Of a stretch of DNA of 64,000 bases, positions 8,895 to 16,704 are shown in pieces. Every line of letters begins with the position of its first letter. The first letter of the stretch is position 1. The stretch is from NCBI RefSeq assembly GCF_036013525.1, contig NZ_CP107853.1, positions 8,556,001 through 8,620,000 of the forward strand, in the 5' to 3' direction. The notes under the pieces are model-generated. The model saw nothing but the letters and a program-made list of their open reading frames with translations. It had not been told where the DNA came from and ran no database searches. The translations under genes were made by a program, and so were the position numbers. Origin of the DNA: Nonomuraea sp. NBC_00507 (GTDB lineage Bacteria > Actinomycetota > Actinomycetes > Streptosporangiales > Streptosporangiaceae).

Positions 8895-8933
8895 TTAGGG
8901 CGGTGCTAGGGGATTCCCTAACCGGCTCCTAAC
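8895..8933. promoter_or_regulatory. Four hexamers at 11-bp intervals: probable OmpR-type regulator binding region
   Basis: TTAGGG (8895), CTAGGG (8906), CCTAAC (8917) and CCTAAC (8928) start exactly 11 bp apart. They make two direct repeats in opposite orientation, with a TAGGG-N4-CCCTA dyad in the centre. OmpR-family regulators bind direct repeats spaced one helical turn apart. The element sits between the divergent membrane-reductase operon and the response regulator, so autoregulation plus control of the reductase is the natural reading. Confidence 0.7.
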
Positions 8934-8956
8934 ACGGTGGGCGGGACGATGGCGGC

Positions 8957-9613
8957 GTGCGCGTACTGGTGGTGGAAGACGAACGACTGCTGGCCGACGC
9001 GATCGCCGCTGGGCTTCGCAACCACGCCATGGCCGTCGACGTGGCTTACAACGGCGACGCCGCGCTGGAGCGCCTGGCGGTCAACGACTACGACGTCGTC
9101 GTGCTGGACCGTGATCTGCCCCGCCTCTCTGGCGATCAGGTGTGCACTACTCTCGTGGACTCGGGGACCGATGCCCGGATCCTGATGCTCACCGCCGCCA
9201 CCGCCGTCAGCGAACGGGTGCGCGGGCTCGGCCTGGGCGCCGACGACTATCTCACCAAACCGTTCGACTTCACCGAGCTGCTCGCCCGCATCCACGCCCT
9301 CGGCAGGCGGGCCCGACCTCCTGCCCCGCCGGTGCTCGAACGCGCCGGCATCCGCCTCGACTGGCACCGCCGCACCGTGACCCGCGACGGCAAGCCCGTC
9401 ACACTGTCCCGCAAGGAGTTCGCCGTCCTGGCCGAACTGCTGCGCGCCGACGGCGGCGTGGTCTCCGCCGAGCAATTGCTGGAGAAGGCATGGGACGAGC
9501 ACACCGATCCATTCACCGGCGTGGTCAGGTTCACCATCATGATGGTGCGCCGCAAACTGGCCGACCCGCCGATCATCGACACCGTCCCCGGGGCCGGATA
9601 CCGCATCCCATGA
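8957..9613 (+). CDS. OmpR-family response regulator
   Basis: A 218-aa regulator. The receiver domain (1-115) has acidic pocket E7/D8, phospho-acceptor D51 in VVVLDRDLP and the Lys of LTKPFD. The winged-helix effector domain (about 125-218) has the typical LSRKEFAVLAELLRADGGVVS and VDTVPGAGYRI-like features. It starts at GTG 8957. The stop overlaps the histidine-kinase ATG (ATGA). It probably binds the 11-bp-spaced hexamers just upstream; related dyads occur before the LVIVD and tyrosinase genes. Confidence 0.92.
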   Translation: MRVLVVEDERLLADAIAAGLRNHAMAVDVAYNGDAALERLAVNDYDVVVLDRDLPRLSGDQVCTTLVDSGTDARILMLTAATAVSERVRGLGLGADDYLTKPFDFTELLARIHALGRRARPPAPPVLERAGIRLDWHRRTVTRDGKPVTLSRKEFAVLAELLRADGGVVSAEQLLEKAWDEHTDPFTGVVRFTIMMVRRKLADPPIIDTVPGAGYRIP

Positions 9614-10833
9614 CCACGGTCCGGACCCGGCTCACCCTGCTGTACGCCGGCGCCTTCGTCCTCGCCGGCGTGGTGCTCATCGCCCTGATGTACGTCTACT
9701 TCGGGCACGCGCTCGGCCAGCATGCGGCCACCCGAGCCGCCATCGCCGAAAGGCTCACCACAGACTTCCTGAACCAACCCACCGCCCACGCCGGCACCGG
9801 GCAACTGCACGAAGCGCTCAAAGCCCAGTTCCAGCAGGACCGCAACGACACGCTGCGATCGCTGCTCATCTGGGCGATGGCCTCGCTCGGCATCGTCGGC
9901 CTCGGCGCGGGCGGACTCGGCTGGCTACTGGCCGGCCGGGCGCTGCACCCCCTGCAGCAGATCACCGCAACCGCCCGCCGCGTCGCCGACCGCAGCCTGC
10001 ACGAACGCATCGCCCTCCAAGGGCCCGAGGACGAGATCAAGAACCTCGCCGACACCTTCGACGCCATGCTCGAACGGCTGGACCGCTCCTTCGACGGTCA
10101 GCGGAGCTTCGTCGCCAACGCCTCCCACGAGCTGCGCACCCCGCTGACGATCAACCGCACCCTGATCCAGGTCGCCCTCGACAACCCCGACGCTCCGCGG
10201 GCCACCCGCGAACTCGGCACCGCGTTGCTCGAGGTCAACCAGCGCCACGAACGCCTCATCGACGGACTCCTCATCCTGGCCACCAGCGACCAGCAGCTCA
10301 CCGAGCACCAGCCCGTCGACCTCGCCGACGTCGCCCGTCGCGTCGCCGCCGTCTCCGGCGACGCGGCACGCAGCGCCGGGGTCGAGATCCGCACCACCAC
10401 CACAACGCCCGCCCTCACGGCCGGCGATCCTGTGCTGCTGGAGCGGCTCGTGCAGAACCTGCTCGACAACGCCATCCGCTACAACCTCGACCGGCACGGC
10501 TGGGTCTCCGTCACCACCGGCATCAGCGACGGGCACGCCTGCCTCACCGTCGACAACACCGGCCCTACTGTGCCCGGCGACGAGATCGGCGGGCTGTTCG
10601 AGCCATTTCGCCGGCTGGCCTCGACCGACCGGCTCACCGACTCGGCCTCGGCCGTGCCCGGCCGCGGCGCCGGCCTGGGCCTGTCCATCGTGCGCTCAGT
10701 CGCCCACGCCCACCACGGCAACGTCCACGCCCGCCCCCGCGCGGACGGCGGCCTCACCGTCCATGTCCGTATCCCTGCCAGCGACCACACCACCGTGGCA
10801 GGCCAGGGCGGCTATCCGATCCAGGCGATGTAG
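9610..10833 (+). CDS. Sensor histidine kinase
   Basis: A 407-aa kinase with TM1 (about 7-30), a short extracytoplasmic loop of about 55 aa, TM2 (about 80-103), a HAMP domain, a HisKA domain with H173 in ASHELRTPL, and a HATPase domain with NLLDNAIRYN (N box), VDNTGP and GRGAGLGLSIV (G boxes). It is coupled to the response regulator by ATGA. The sensor loop is short, so it may sense membrane or near-membrane signals, perhaps through the adjacent reductase-like protein (inference). Confidence 0.92.
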   Translation: MTTVRTRLTLLYAGAFVLAGVVLIALMYVYFGHALGQHAATRAAIAERLTTDFLNQPTAHAGTGQLHEALKAQFQQDRNDTLRSLLIWAMASLGIVGLGAGGLGWLLAGRALHPLQQITATARRVADRSLHERIALQGPEDEIKNLADTFDAMLERLDRSFDGQRSFVANASHELRTPLTINRTLIQVALDNPDAPRATRELGTALLEVNQRHERLIDGLLILATSDQQLTEHQPVDLADVARRVAAVSGDAARSAGVEIRTTTTTPALTAGDPVLLERLVQNLLDNAIRYNLDRHGWVSVTTGISDGHACLTVDNTGPTVPGDEIGGLFEPFRRLASTDRLTDSASAVPGRGAGLGLSIVRSVAHAHHGNVHARPRADGGLTVHVRIPASDHTTVAGQGGYPIQAM

Positions 10834-11060
10834 AGCGCGTCCAGCACGAGGACCGCGCCGGTCAGCAAGGCAACCAGCGAGCCGTCCAGGGAGGGCCGAC
10901 CTGGTTCGGCAGCGCAGCATCGCCTGTCTGATCAACACGTACAGCGCAACCGAGGTAATGCAACGCGCCATCGAGGGGACCGATCGGGAGCACCACCCAG
11001 AGCATGCCCATCCCGGCGAGCAGCGCGAGCGCGGACTCCATCAGTTGAGGGCGCGCGGCC
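10813..11060 (-). pseudogene. Possible remnant of a small membrane protein
   Basis: On the minus strand, hydrophobic segments are spread over more than one frame: SALALLAGMGMLWVVLPIG near 10990-11045, and a second segment ending VLVLDALYIAWIG before a TAG at 10813-10815. Together they look like a frameshifted membrane protein. Weak evidence: the region is short, has no clear start, and its 3' end overlaps the histidine kinase. The family is not recognised. Confidence 0.3.
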
Positions 11061-11086
11061 GCCAGCCGTCTATCCGACGGCTGCAT

Positions 11087-11121
11087 ACAAAAAGGGCCAC
11101 GGCGGGATCCCGCCGTGGCCC
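11087..11121 (-). terminator. Intrinsic terminator of the 636-aa LVIVD gene
   Basis: A 28-bp perfect palindrome (GGGCCACGGCGGGATC and its complement, 11094-11121) begins seven bases past the gene's stop. On the minus strand it is followed by TTTTT. A textbook rho-independent terminator. Confidence 0.85.
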
Positions 11122-11127
11122 ATGCGC

Positions 11128-13038
11128 TCATCCTCCTGTGTAGCGGAAGATCCAGAGCCCGCTGTCCCTGTCACTGCCGAAGATGTACATCTTGTTCTTG
11201 ATCTTCGCGGCTTCGACGCCCCAGAAGTTGTTGCCGTTGGCGTCGATGTATCTGCCGACTTCCTTGATCCCCCACGGGCCCACCTTGATCACGCGGATGC
11301 CTCCGGCGTAGTAGGACAGGTAGGCCAGATCGCTACGCTCCGGGTCGGTGGCGACCTCGTGCACACTCAGGTCGCCGAAGCCGGTGGCGTACGCGGGATC
11401 GATGCCCTCCTTGATCGCATAGTTGTCGATCTCCCTGAGAGTGCGCGCGTCGAGCAGGTGCACGGTCCCCCAGCCGTCGAACGTGGTCGTCGCCTTGACG
11501 CCCGCGCCGATCGTGCCGAGGGCCGGCATGTCGGAGCCTTCCGGCGCGGAGGCGTACTCCGGCGAGTCGTCGAAGAGCAGGTGACCGGCCCGGTGGCCGA
11601 TGCACACGGCGGACGCGGTGATCGTGAAGTCATGCCCCTGGGCACCACAGAAGTAGCCGTCCGCGAACCGCCCGGCACTGGTGGCGACGTGACTCTGGAT
11701 GACGATCACCTTGTCGTAGCCCGCCAACTGCCCGGACTCGACCTTGATGGAGAAGAAGCAGGCCCCGCGGGTGAAGACCACGACGTCCGCTCCCGTGCTG
11801 GCCTTGCTCGGCACCTCGGCCCGGTCACTGACGCCGTTGCCGTCGACGTCCTCCACGCAGCCGGTCCCGCCCCAGACGGTCTTGGCCCCTTCGAAGGTCT
11901 TGGTGGGCAGGCTGCTGATGGGCACGGTCCAGTCGAACTCCCCTGCGCCGTACGTCCCGGCGTTGGCACCAGAGGTGACCTGGAAGGAGGTCCTGCTGGG
12001 GCTGAAGTCCTCGTCCGTGCCGACGATGAACCTGTTGTCCCTCGTCCACTCGGCCTGGTGCCCGTTACCCTCGGGCGGGCTGAAACCAAGCAAGTTCTCC
12101 GGGTCCGGGTAGCGGGAGTCGGTGACGTAGACGGGGTTGGCCGGATCGTCCAGGTTGAGGATGACCCATCCGGCGTCCCAGTAGGAGATCAGGCCGTACC
12201 AGTGCCCGCGGATCTGCTTGACCTGGAAGTCGTGGTTGAAGACTGTCTGGCCGTTGCCGCCCACCTCGGCGTTGGGCCAGTCGGCGATGCTGGTCTCGGC
12301 GATCAGTACCGGGTTCGCCGGGTCGGTGATCTCCATGATGTCCACATCGCCAACCGACTGCTCCAGGTCGTCGGACATCATCGCGAACGCCCGCTCGCCC
12401 GCCTGCCAGGCGAAGACGCTGTGCTCGTCGTTCGCCACCGTCTGCGTGCCGTCGTTGAAGTCGCCCTTGCCGATGGCCAGCGGGACGATGTTCTTCGGAT
12501 CCGTCACGTTGTAAATCGACATGCCGCCGACGGCTTCGGGCGCGTCCGAGCAGATCTCATTGTTGGTGACCAGGATGTCGCCCTTGAACTTCGCCGTCTT
12601 CACCTTGATGACCTGCATTCCCTCACCGGGGTACGACCCGTTGGGGAAGGCGGTGAAGGACAGTTCCTTGGGCGCGTTGGGGTTGGAGACGTCCACCGTG
12701 TAGAAGCCGCCGCTGCCGCAGGGGTCGGTGTTCAACCGGCGGGCGGCCAGATAGGCGTAGTTTCCGAAGACGGCGACATCCGCGATGTGACCGGGACGGT
12801 TCTCGCCAGTGGCGCCGCTCACGTCGAGCTTGCCCACGAGTTGCACGTTCTTCTTCGTACCGGGGAGATGCCCCTCAGTACCGCCGTGCTGGTGATCATT
12901 GCCGGCGATCTCGGGATCCGTGGCTTCAGCTCTCAGGCTGGGGCTCGGGGTAGGGGGTTGAGGGCTCGCGATCCCGACGCCGCTCATGGCTAAGGTCAGG
13001 GTCATGACGGCCGGGACTACCAATAAGCCTCTTCGCAT
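11128..13038 (-). CDS. Secreted LVIVD-repeat protein with protease-associated-like insert
   Basis: A 636-aa protein with a signal peptide (MRRGLLVVPAVMTLTLAMSG). Multiple LVIVD-type beta-propeller blades are visible, such as YTVDVSNPNAPKEL, MSIYNVTDPKN, DIMEITDPANPVLIAE and WVILNLDDPANPVYV, ending GSDRDSGLWIFRYTGG. Around residues 415-450 an inserted region (DVVVFTRGACFFSIKV..YDKVIVIQ) resembles a PA domain. ATG 13038 is preferred over an upstream GTG (13083) because AAGAGG lies about ten bases away and the signal peptide follows. It is divergent from another LVIVD gene across a gap with a TAGGG..CCCTA dyad. Function unknown; extracellular binding or structural roles are plausible. Confidence 0.8.
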   Translation of the reverse strand: MRRGLLVVPAVMTLTLAMSGVGIASPQPPTPSPSLRAEATDPEIAGNDHQHGGTEGHLPGTKKNVQLVGKLDVSGATGENRPGHIADVAVFGNYAYLAARRLNTDPCGSGGFYTVDVSNPNAPKELSFTAFPNGSYPGEGMQVIKVKTAKFKGDILVTNNEICSDAPEAVGGMSIYNVTDPKNIVPLAIGKGDFNDGTQTVANDEHSVFAWQAGERAFAMMSDDLEQSVGDVDIMEITDPANPVLIAETSIADWPNAEVGGNGQTVFNHDFQVKQIRGHWYGLISYWDAGWVILNLDDPANPVYVTDSRYPDPENLLGFSPPEGNGHQAEWTRDNRFIVGTDEDFSPSRTSFQVTSGANAGTYGAGEFDWTVPISSLPTKTFEGAKTVWGGTGCVEDVDGNGVSDRAEVPSKASTGADVVVFTRGACFFSIKVESGQLAGYDKVIVIQSHVATSAGRFADGYFCGAQGHDFTITASAVCIGHRAGHLLFDDSPEYASAPEGSDMPALGTIGAGVKATTTFDGWGTVHLLDARTLREIDNYAIKEGIDPAYATGFGDLSVHEVATDPERSDLAYLSYYAGGIRVIKVGPWGIKEVGRYIDANGNNFWGVEAAKIKNKMYIFGSDRDSGLWIFRYTGG

Positions 13039-13108
13039 GCTGCTGGACCTCTTCGTCTCGTCTGCAGGGGACACGAGTGGCATGTGCGCACACTGATCGG
13101 ACGGTACG

Positions 13109-13125
13109 TCCTACAACATGTAGGA
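13109..13125. repeat. Inverted repeat in LVIVD divergent promoter
   Basis: TCCTACA-ACA-TGTAGGA is a perfect 7-bp inverted repeat with a 3-nt spacer, 70-90 bp upstream of the leftward LVIVD gene. It could be an operator or a small mRNA hairpin. No regulator is identified. Confidence 0.4.
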
Positions 13126-13178
13126 GGAAGAGGCGTGCCCGGATCTGGCCAGATCATTTCATGACAGCCAATACCGCA

Positions 13179-13197
13179 TAGGGGTCCGGTCCCTAAC
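13179..13197. promoter_or_regulatory. TAGGG..CCCTA dyad between divergent LVIVD genes
   Basis: TAGGG-N7-CCCTA followed by AC lies about 140 bp from both divergent LVIVD starts (13038 and 13333). It shares its half-sites with the element upstream of the response regulator at 8957, though the spacer is seven rather than four bases. Candidate binding site for that regulator. Confidence 0.45.
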
Positions 13198-13332
13198 AGG
13201 ACAGTTGCCCGATCACGGCGGCCCATGGCGGTAAACGTCGAATATTGACATCTCCTACAGCGCGTCGGACACTTTGCAGGTTTCACCGACGAAGGGCGTA
13301 TCCCAGGCGTTGACTCCCACAGGAGCGTGCCC

Positions 13333-14697
13333 ATGCGAATCCCGTCCCGATTACCGCTGCTCCTCGCCATCACCGCAGGTTTGGTCCTCCTGCTGCCGCA
13401 GGCCGCCGTGGCCGATCACATCGACGCCGCGAGCACGTTCACCACCAGCAAGAACATGCACGCCATCGGCCTCTCCTCGAGGGCGAACACGATCAACCCG
13501 TTCACCGCCAACTCCGACCTCGCCTTCTGGCGGAACCGCGCCTACCAGGGGCATTACGGCGGCTTCCGCACCCTCGACATCAGCAACCCGACCCGCCCCA
13601 AAGAGGTCGTCTTCCAGGAATGCCGCGGCGACCAAGGCGACATCGTCGTCTGGGACAAGATCCTGATCCGCTCATGGAACTCCCCGGCGCCCGCAGGAGC
13701 GACCTGTGACGGCCAACCGGTGGCCGAGGGCTTCGAGGGTGTCCACGTCTTCGATCTCACCAACGAAAAGGATCCGGCGCTCGTCGGCTCGGTGGAGACC
13801 GAGTGCGGCTCGCACACCGCCACCATCGCGCCAGACCTCCGCAGCCGCCGCCTGATCGTCTACAGCAATGTCTCCAGCGGCTGCGACGCGATCGACGTCA
13901 TCGAGGTACCGCTCGCCAACCCGGCCGGCGCCCGCCTGCTGCGCACCGAACCGCTCGATGGCCCGTTCACGACCGGCGTCGCACCAGGCTGTCACGACAT
14001 GGGCGTGATCCAGGGCTCAGCAAACCTGGCCGCCTGCGCCAGCGCCGATGGGACCAACGTGTTCGACATCGGCGACAACGCCTGGCCCGGCGGCAGCGTG
14101 GAAGACCCGGCATTCCTCTACACGATCAGGGAGCCGGGAGTCGGCGATCTGACGCAGGGCTCCGGCCGATGGCACTCAGCCTCCTTCACCTGGGACGGCA
14201 AGGTGATCATCCTTGGCTGGGAGCCCGCCGGTGGAGGTGGTCCAAGATGCACGGCGACAGGCACCGTGCTGCCCGGTGGCGTCCTCCAGACCGACACACA
14301 CAAGTCGCTGTTCTTCTACGACGCGGCAAATGGCGCCAAGCTCGGCCAGTGGGTGCTGCCGCGTGCCCAGACCGTGGAGGAGAACTGCACGCTGCACAAC
14401 TACAACGTGATCCCGCTGAACCACCGGTACGTCCTTGTCAGCGGTAACTACCAGTCCGGGATCAGCGTCCTGGACTTCACCGACCCGGCCAAGGCCAAGG
14501 AGATCGCCTACGCCGACCCGGCGCCGCTCGTGCCGACGCAGCTCGCCGGCGACTGGTCGACGTACTGGTACAACGGGTTGATCTACGAGTCTGACATCAC
14601 GCGGGGCCTGCTGGTCTGGTCGTTGTTCGACGTACGTGCGCTCGGGCGCCCGCAGCACCACCTCAACCCGCAGACCCAGGAGACGACCCTCCGTTGA
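13333..14697 (+). CDS. Secreted LVIVD-repeat protein
   Basis: A 454-aa protein with a signal peptide (LPLLLAITAGLVLLLPQAAVA, cleavage before DHIDAAS). Propeller-like repeats are FRTLDISNPTRPKEVVF, VHVFDLTNEKDPALVG, and a last blade ISVLDFTDPAKAKEIAYAD followed by WYNGLIYESDITRGLLVWSL. Six or more Cys fit an oxidising extracellular location. ATG 13333 has ACAGGAG upstream; an in-frame GTG lies two codons earlier. It is followed by a third LVIVD gene in the same direction. Binding partner unknown. Confidence 0.8.
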   Translation: MRIPSRLPLLLAITAGLVLLLPQAAVADHIDAASTFTTSKNMHAIGLSSRANTINPFTANSDLAFWRNRAYQGHYGGFRTLDISNPTRPKEVVFQECRGDQGDIVVWDKILIRSWNSPAPAGATCDGQPVAEGFEGVHVFDLTNEKDPALVGSVETECGSHTATIAPDLRSRRLIVYSNVSSGCDAIDVIEVPLANPAGARLLRTEPLDGPFTTGVAPGCHDMGVIQGSANLAACASADGTNVFDIGDNAWPGGSVEDPAFLYTIREPGVGDLTQGSGRWHSASFTWDGKVIILGWEPAGGGGPRCTATGTVLPGGVLQTDTHKSLFFYDAANGAKLGQWVLPRAQTVEENCTLHNYNVIPLNHRYVLVSGNYQSGISVLDFTDPAKAKEIAYADPAPLVPTQLAGDWSTYWYNGLIYESDITRGLLVWSLFDVRALGRPQHHLNPQTQETTLR

Positions 14698-14709
14698 CCG
14701 CGCCGCGCC

Positions 14710-14741
14710 CGGCCGTAGCTGCTAGGGATCTGATACGGCCG
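14710..14741 (+). terminator. Stem-loop between two LVIVD genes
   Basis: CGGCCGTA and TACGGCCG form an 8-bp stem, extendable with one bulge into the flanking GC, around a 16-nt loop that itself contains CTAGGGAT. Placed 13 bp after the stop, it may be a terminator or attenuator. The TAGGG half-site in the loop may be coincidental. Confidence 0.45.
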
Positions 14742-14784
14742 GCGCGACGCTCCCCACTGACCCACCCTTGTCATGGGAGCCACC

Positions 14785-16590
14785 ATGCGCCCGAGAACCC
14801 GCATCCTCCCCCTGCTCGCCTGCCTCCTCATCGCCTCACCAGGCTGGACGGTTGCCGACCCCGATCCGCATGACGGCAAGAGCCACGGCTGGCAACCGGC
14901 GGCACCACAGCAAGCACAGGCCCTTGCCGCCACCCCCTGCGTCGGCGGCTCAGCGGCCGGCTACCCCTGCAACAAAGTCGACCTGATGGCCCAGCTGCCG
15001 CTGAACACGATCGGCGGCGGCAGCGGCAACGACATCTGGGGCTGGACCGACCCTCAGACCGGCCGCGAGTACGCGCTGGTCGGCAGGTCCAGTGGCACGT
15101 CCTTCGTCGACGTCACCAACCCTGCCGCGCCCGTCTACCTGGGCAACCTGCCCACCGCCACGGTCAACTCCAGCTGGCGCGACATCGAGGTCCACAACAA
15201 CCACGCCTACATCGTCTCCGAGGCGTCCGGCCACGGGCTCCAGGTCTTCAACCTCACCCGGCTGCGCAACGTCACCAGCCCTCCGGTCACGTTCACCGCC
15301 GACGCCCGCAACACCTCCTTCAGCACCGCCCACACCATCACGATCAACACCCAGACCGGCTTCGCCTACGTCAACGGCTCCAACACCTGCTCGGGCGGGC
15401 CGCGCATGTTCAATCTCGCCACCCCAGCCAATCCGGTCTTCGCCGGCTGCGTCAGCGCCGACGGCTACACCCACGACTCACAGGCCGTGATCTACAACGG
15501 GCCCGACACCCGCTACACCGGCAGGGAAATCCTCCTGAACTCCAACGAGGACACTCTGACGATCTTCGACGTGACCACCAAGTCGGCCCCCGTCCAGCTC
15601 TCCCGCACGACCTACAGCGGCCGCGGCTACACCCACCAGGGCTGGCTCACTGAAGACCACCGCTACTTCTTCCTCAACGACGAGACCGACGAGCAGAACT
15701 TCGGCCACAACACCCGCACCCGCGTCTTCAGCATGGCCAACCTGACCAGCGTCTCGCTGCTCGGCTTCTACTCCGGCCCGACCGCCGCCATCGACCACAA
15801 CCTCTACATCAAGGGCAAGTACGTCTACGAGTCCAACTACACCGCCGGCCTGCGCATCCTCGACAGCACCAACGCCGCCAACCCCGCCACGATCACCGAG
15901 GCCGCGTTCTTCGACGTGCACCCGGCCAACAACAACGCCACGTTCAACGGCACCTGGGCGAACTACCCGTTCTTCAACAGCGGCACCGTGATCGTCAACA
16001 GCATCGAACGCGGCCTGTTCGTCCTCAAGCCGAACCTCGACGGCCCGCCTCCCGTCACCGTCTACTCCGACGACTTCGAGTCGGCGACCGGCTGGACCCC
16101 CAACCCTGCGGGCTCGGACACCGCGACCGCGGGCCAGTGGGAGCGAGGCGACCCCGAGGCGACCAGCTCCGGCGGCACGTCACTGCAGCAAGGCACGACC
16201 GTGAGCGGCGCAAACGACCTCGTGACAGGACGGCTTGCCGGATCGAGCGCGGGCACGGGCGACATCGACGGCGGAACGACCAGCATCCAATCCCCCGCCA
16301 TCACGCTCCCCGCCTCGGGACCGCTCACCCTGTCCTTCTCGTACTCCTTCGCGCATCTGAACAACGCCAGCTCGGCCGACTTCTTCCGCGTCAGGATCGT
16401 CGCAGCCGCCACCAGCACGGTCTTCCAGCAGACGGGCGCGGCGAGTGCCCGCTCAGGCGCATGGACCTCAGGTTCCGCAGATCTGTCGAGCTTCGCCGGT
16501 CAGACGATCAGGATCCTGATCGAGGCGGGTGACGCGGCGGGCGGCAGCCTGGTCGAGGCCGCCGTGGACGATGTAAGGATCACTCAATAG
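14785..16590 (+). CDS. Secreted choice-of-anchor-B/LVIVD protein with C-terminal beta-sandwich
   Basis: A 601-aa protein with a signal peptide (LPLLACLLIASPGWTVA). Residues 50-420 are LVIVD/choice-of-anchor-B type: DIWGWTDPQTGREYALVGR, FVDVTNPAAPVYLGNLP, a His-rich HNNHAYIVSEASGHGLQVF, HQGWLTEDHRYFFLNDE, DHNLYIKGKYVYESNYTAG. The last ~165 residues, from YSDDFESATGWTPNP, form a MAM/jelly-roll-like binding domain ending AAVDDVRITQ. ATG 14785 is chosen for its GGGAG and signal peptide; ATG 14773 is possible. Homologues occur in marine bacteria and eukaryotes; the function is not known. Confidence 0.85.
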   Translation: MRPRTRILPLLACLLIASPGWTVADPDPHDGKSHGWQPAAPQQAQALAATPCVGGSAAGYPCNKVDLMAQLPLNTIGGGSGNDIWGWTDPQTGREYALVGRSSGTSFVDVTNPAAPVYLGNLPTATVNSSWRDIEVHNNHAYIVSEASGHGLQVFNLTRLRNVTSPPVTFTADARNTSFSTAHTITINTQTGFAYVNGSNTCSGGPRMFNLATPANPVFAGCVSADGYTHDSQAVIYNGPDTRYTGREILLNSNEDTLTIFDVTTKSAPVQLSRTTYSGRGYTHQGWLTEDHRYFFLNDETDEQNFGHNTRTRVFSMANLTSVSLLGFYSGPTAAIDHNLYIKGKYVYESNYTAGLRILDSTNAANPATITEAAFFDVHPANNNATFNGTWANYPFFNSGTVIVNSIERGLFVLKPNLDGPPPVTVYSDDFESATGWTPNPAGSDTATAGQWERGDPEATSSGGTSLQQGTTVSGANDLVTGRLAGSSAGTGDIDGGTTSIQSPAITLPASGPLTLSFSYSFAHLNNASSADFFRVRIVAAATSTVFQQTGAASARSGAWTSGSADLSSFAGQTIRILIEAGDAAGGSLVEAAVDDVRITQ

Positions 16591-16597
16591 GAACGCG

Positions 16598-16648
16598 AGG
16601 TGTGCCGGCGCGGGTCCGTGTGCTAGATCATGCCGCGCCAACACACCT
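16598..16648. terminator. Long imperfect hairpin between convergent genes
   Basis: AGGTGTG / CACACCT and GGCGCGG / CCGCGCC pair with small bulges around a ~19-nt loop, eight bases after the stop of the choice-of-anchor-B gene and before the convergent tyrosinase-fusion gene. Likely a terminator. No T-run follows. Confidence 0.55.
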
Positions 16649-16704
16649 ACTACGAAGAATAAGTGCTCCCTTACCAGTCTCAGAACCCAGGGGTGCGCTG
16701 AGAC

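Noticed and set aside
11122..12993. 623-codon plus-strand frame opposite the first LVIVD gene
   Set aside because: Shadow frame; the signal peptide, propeller repeats and terminator all support the minus-strand gene.
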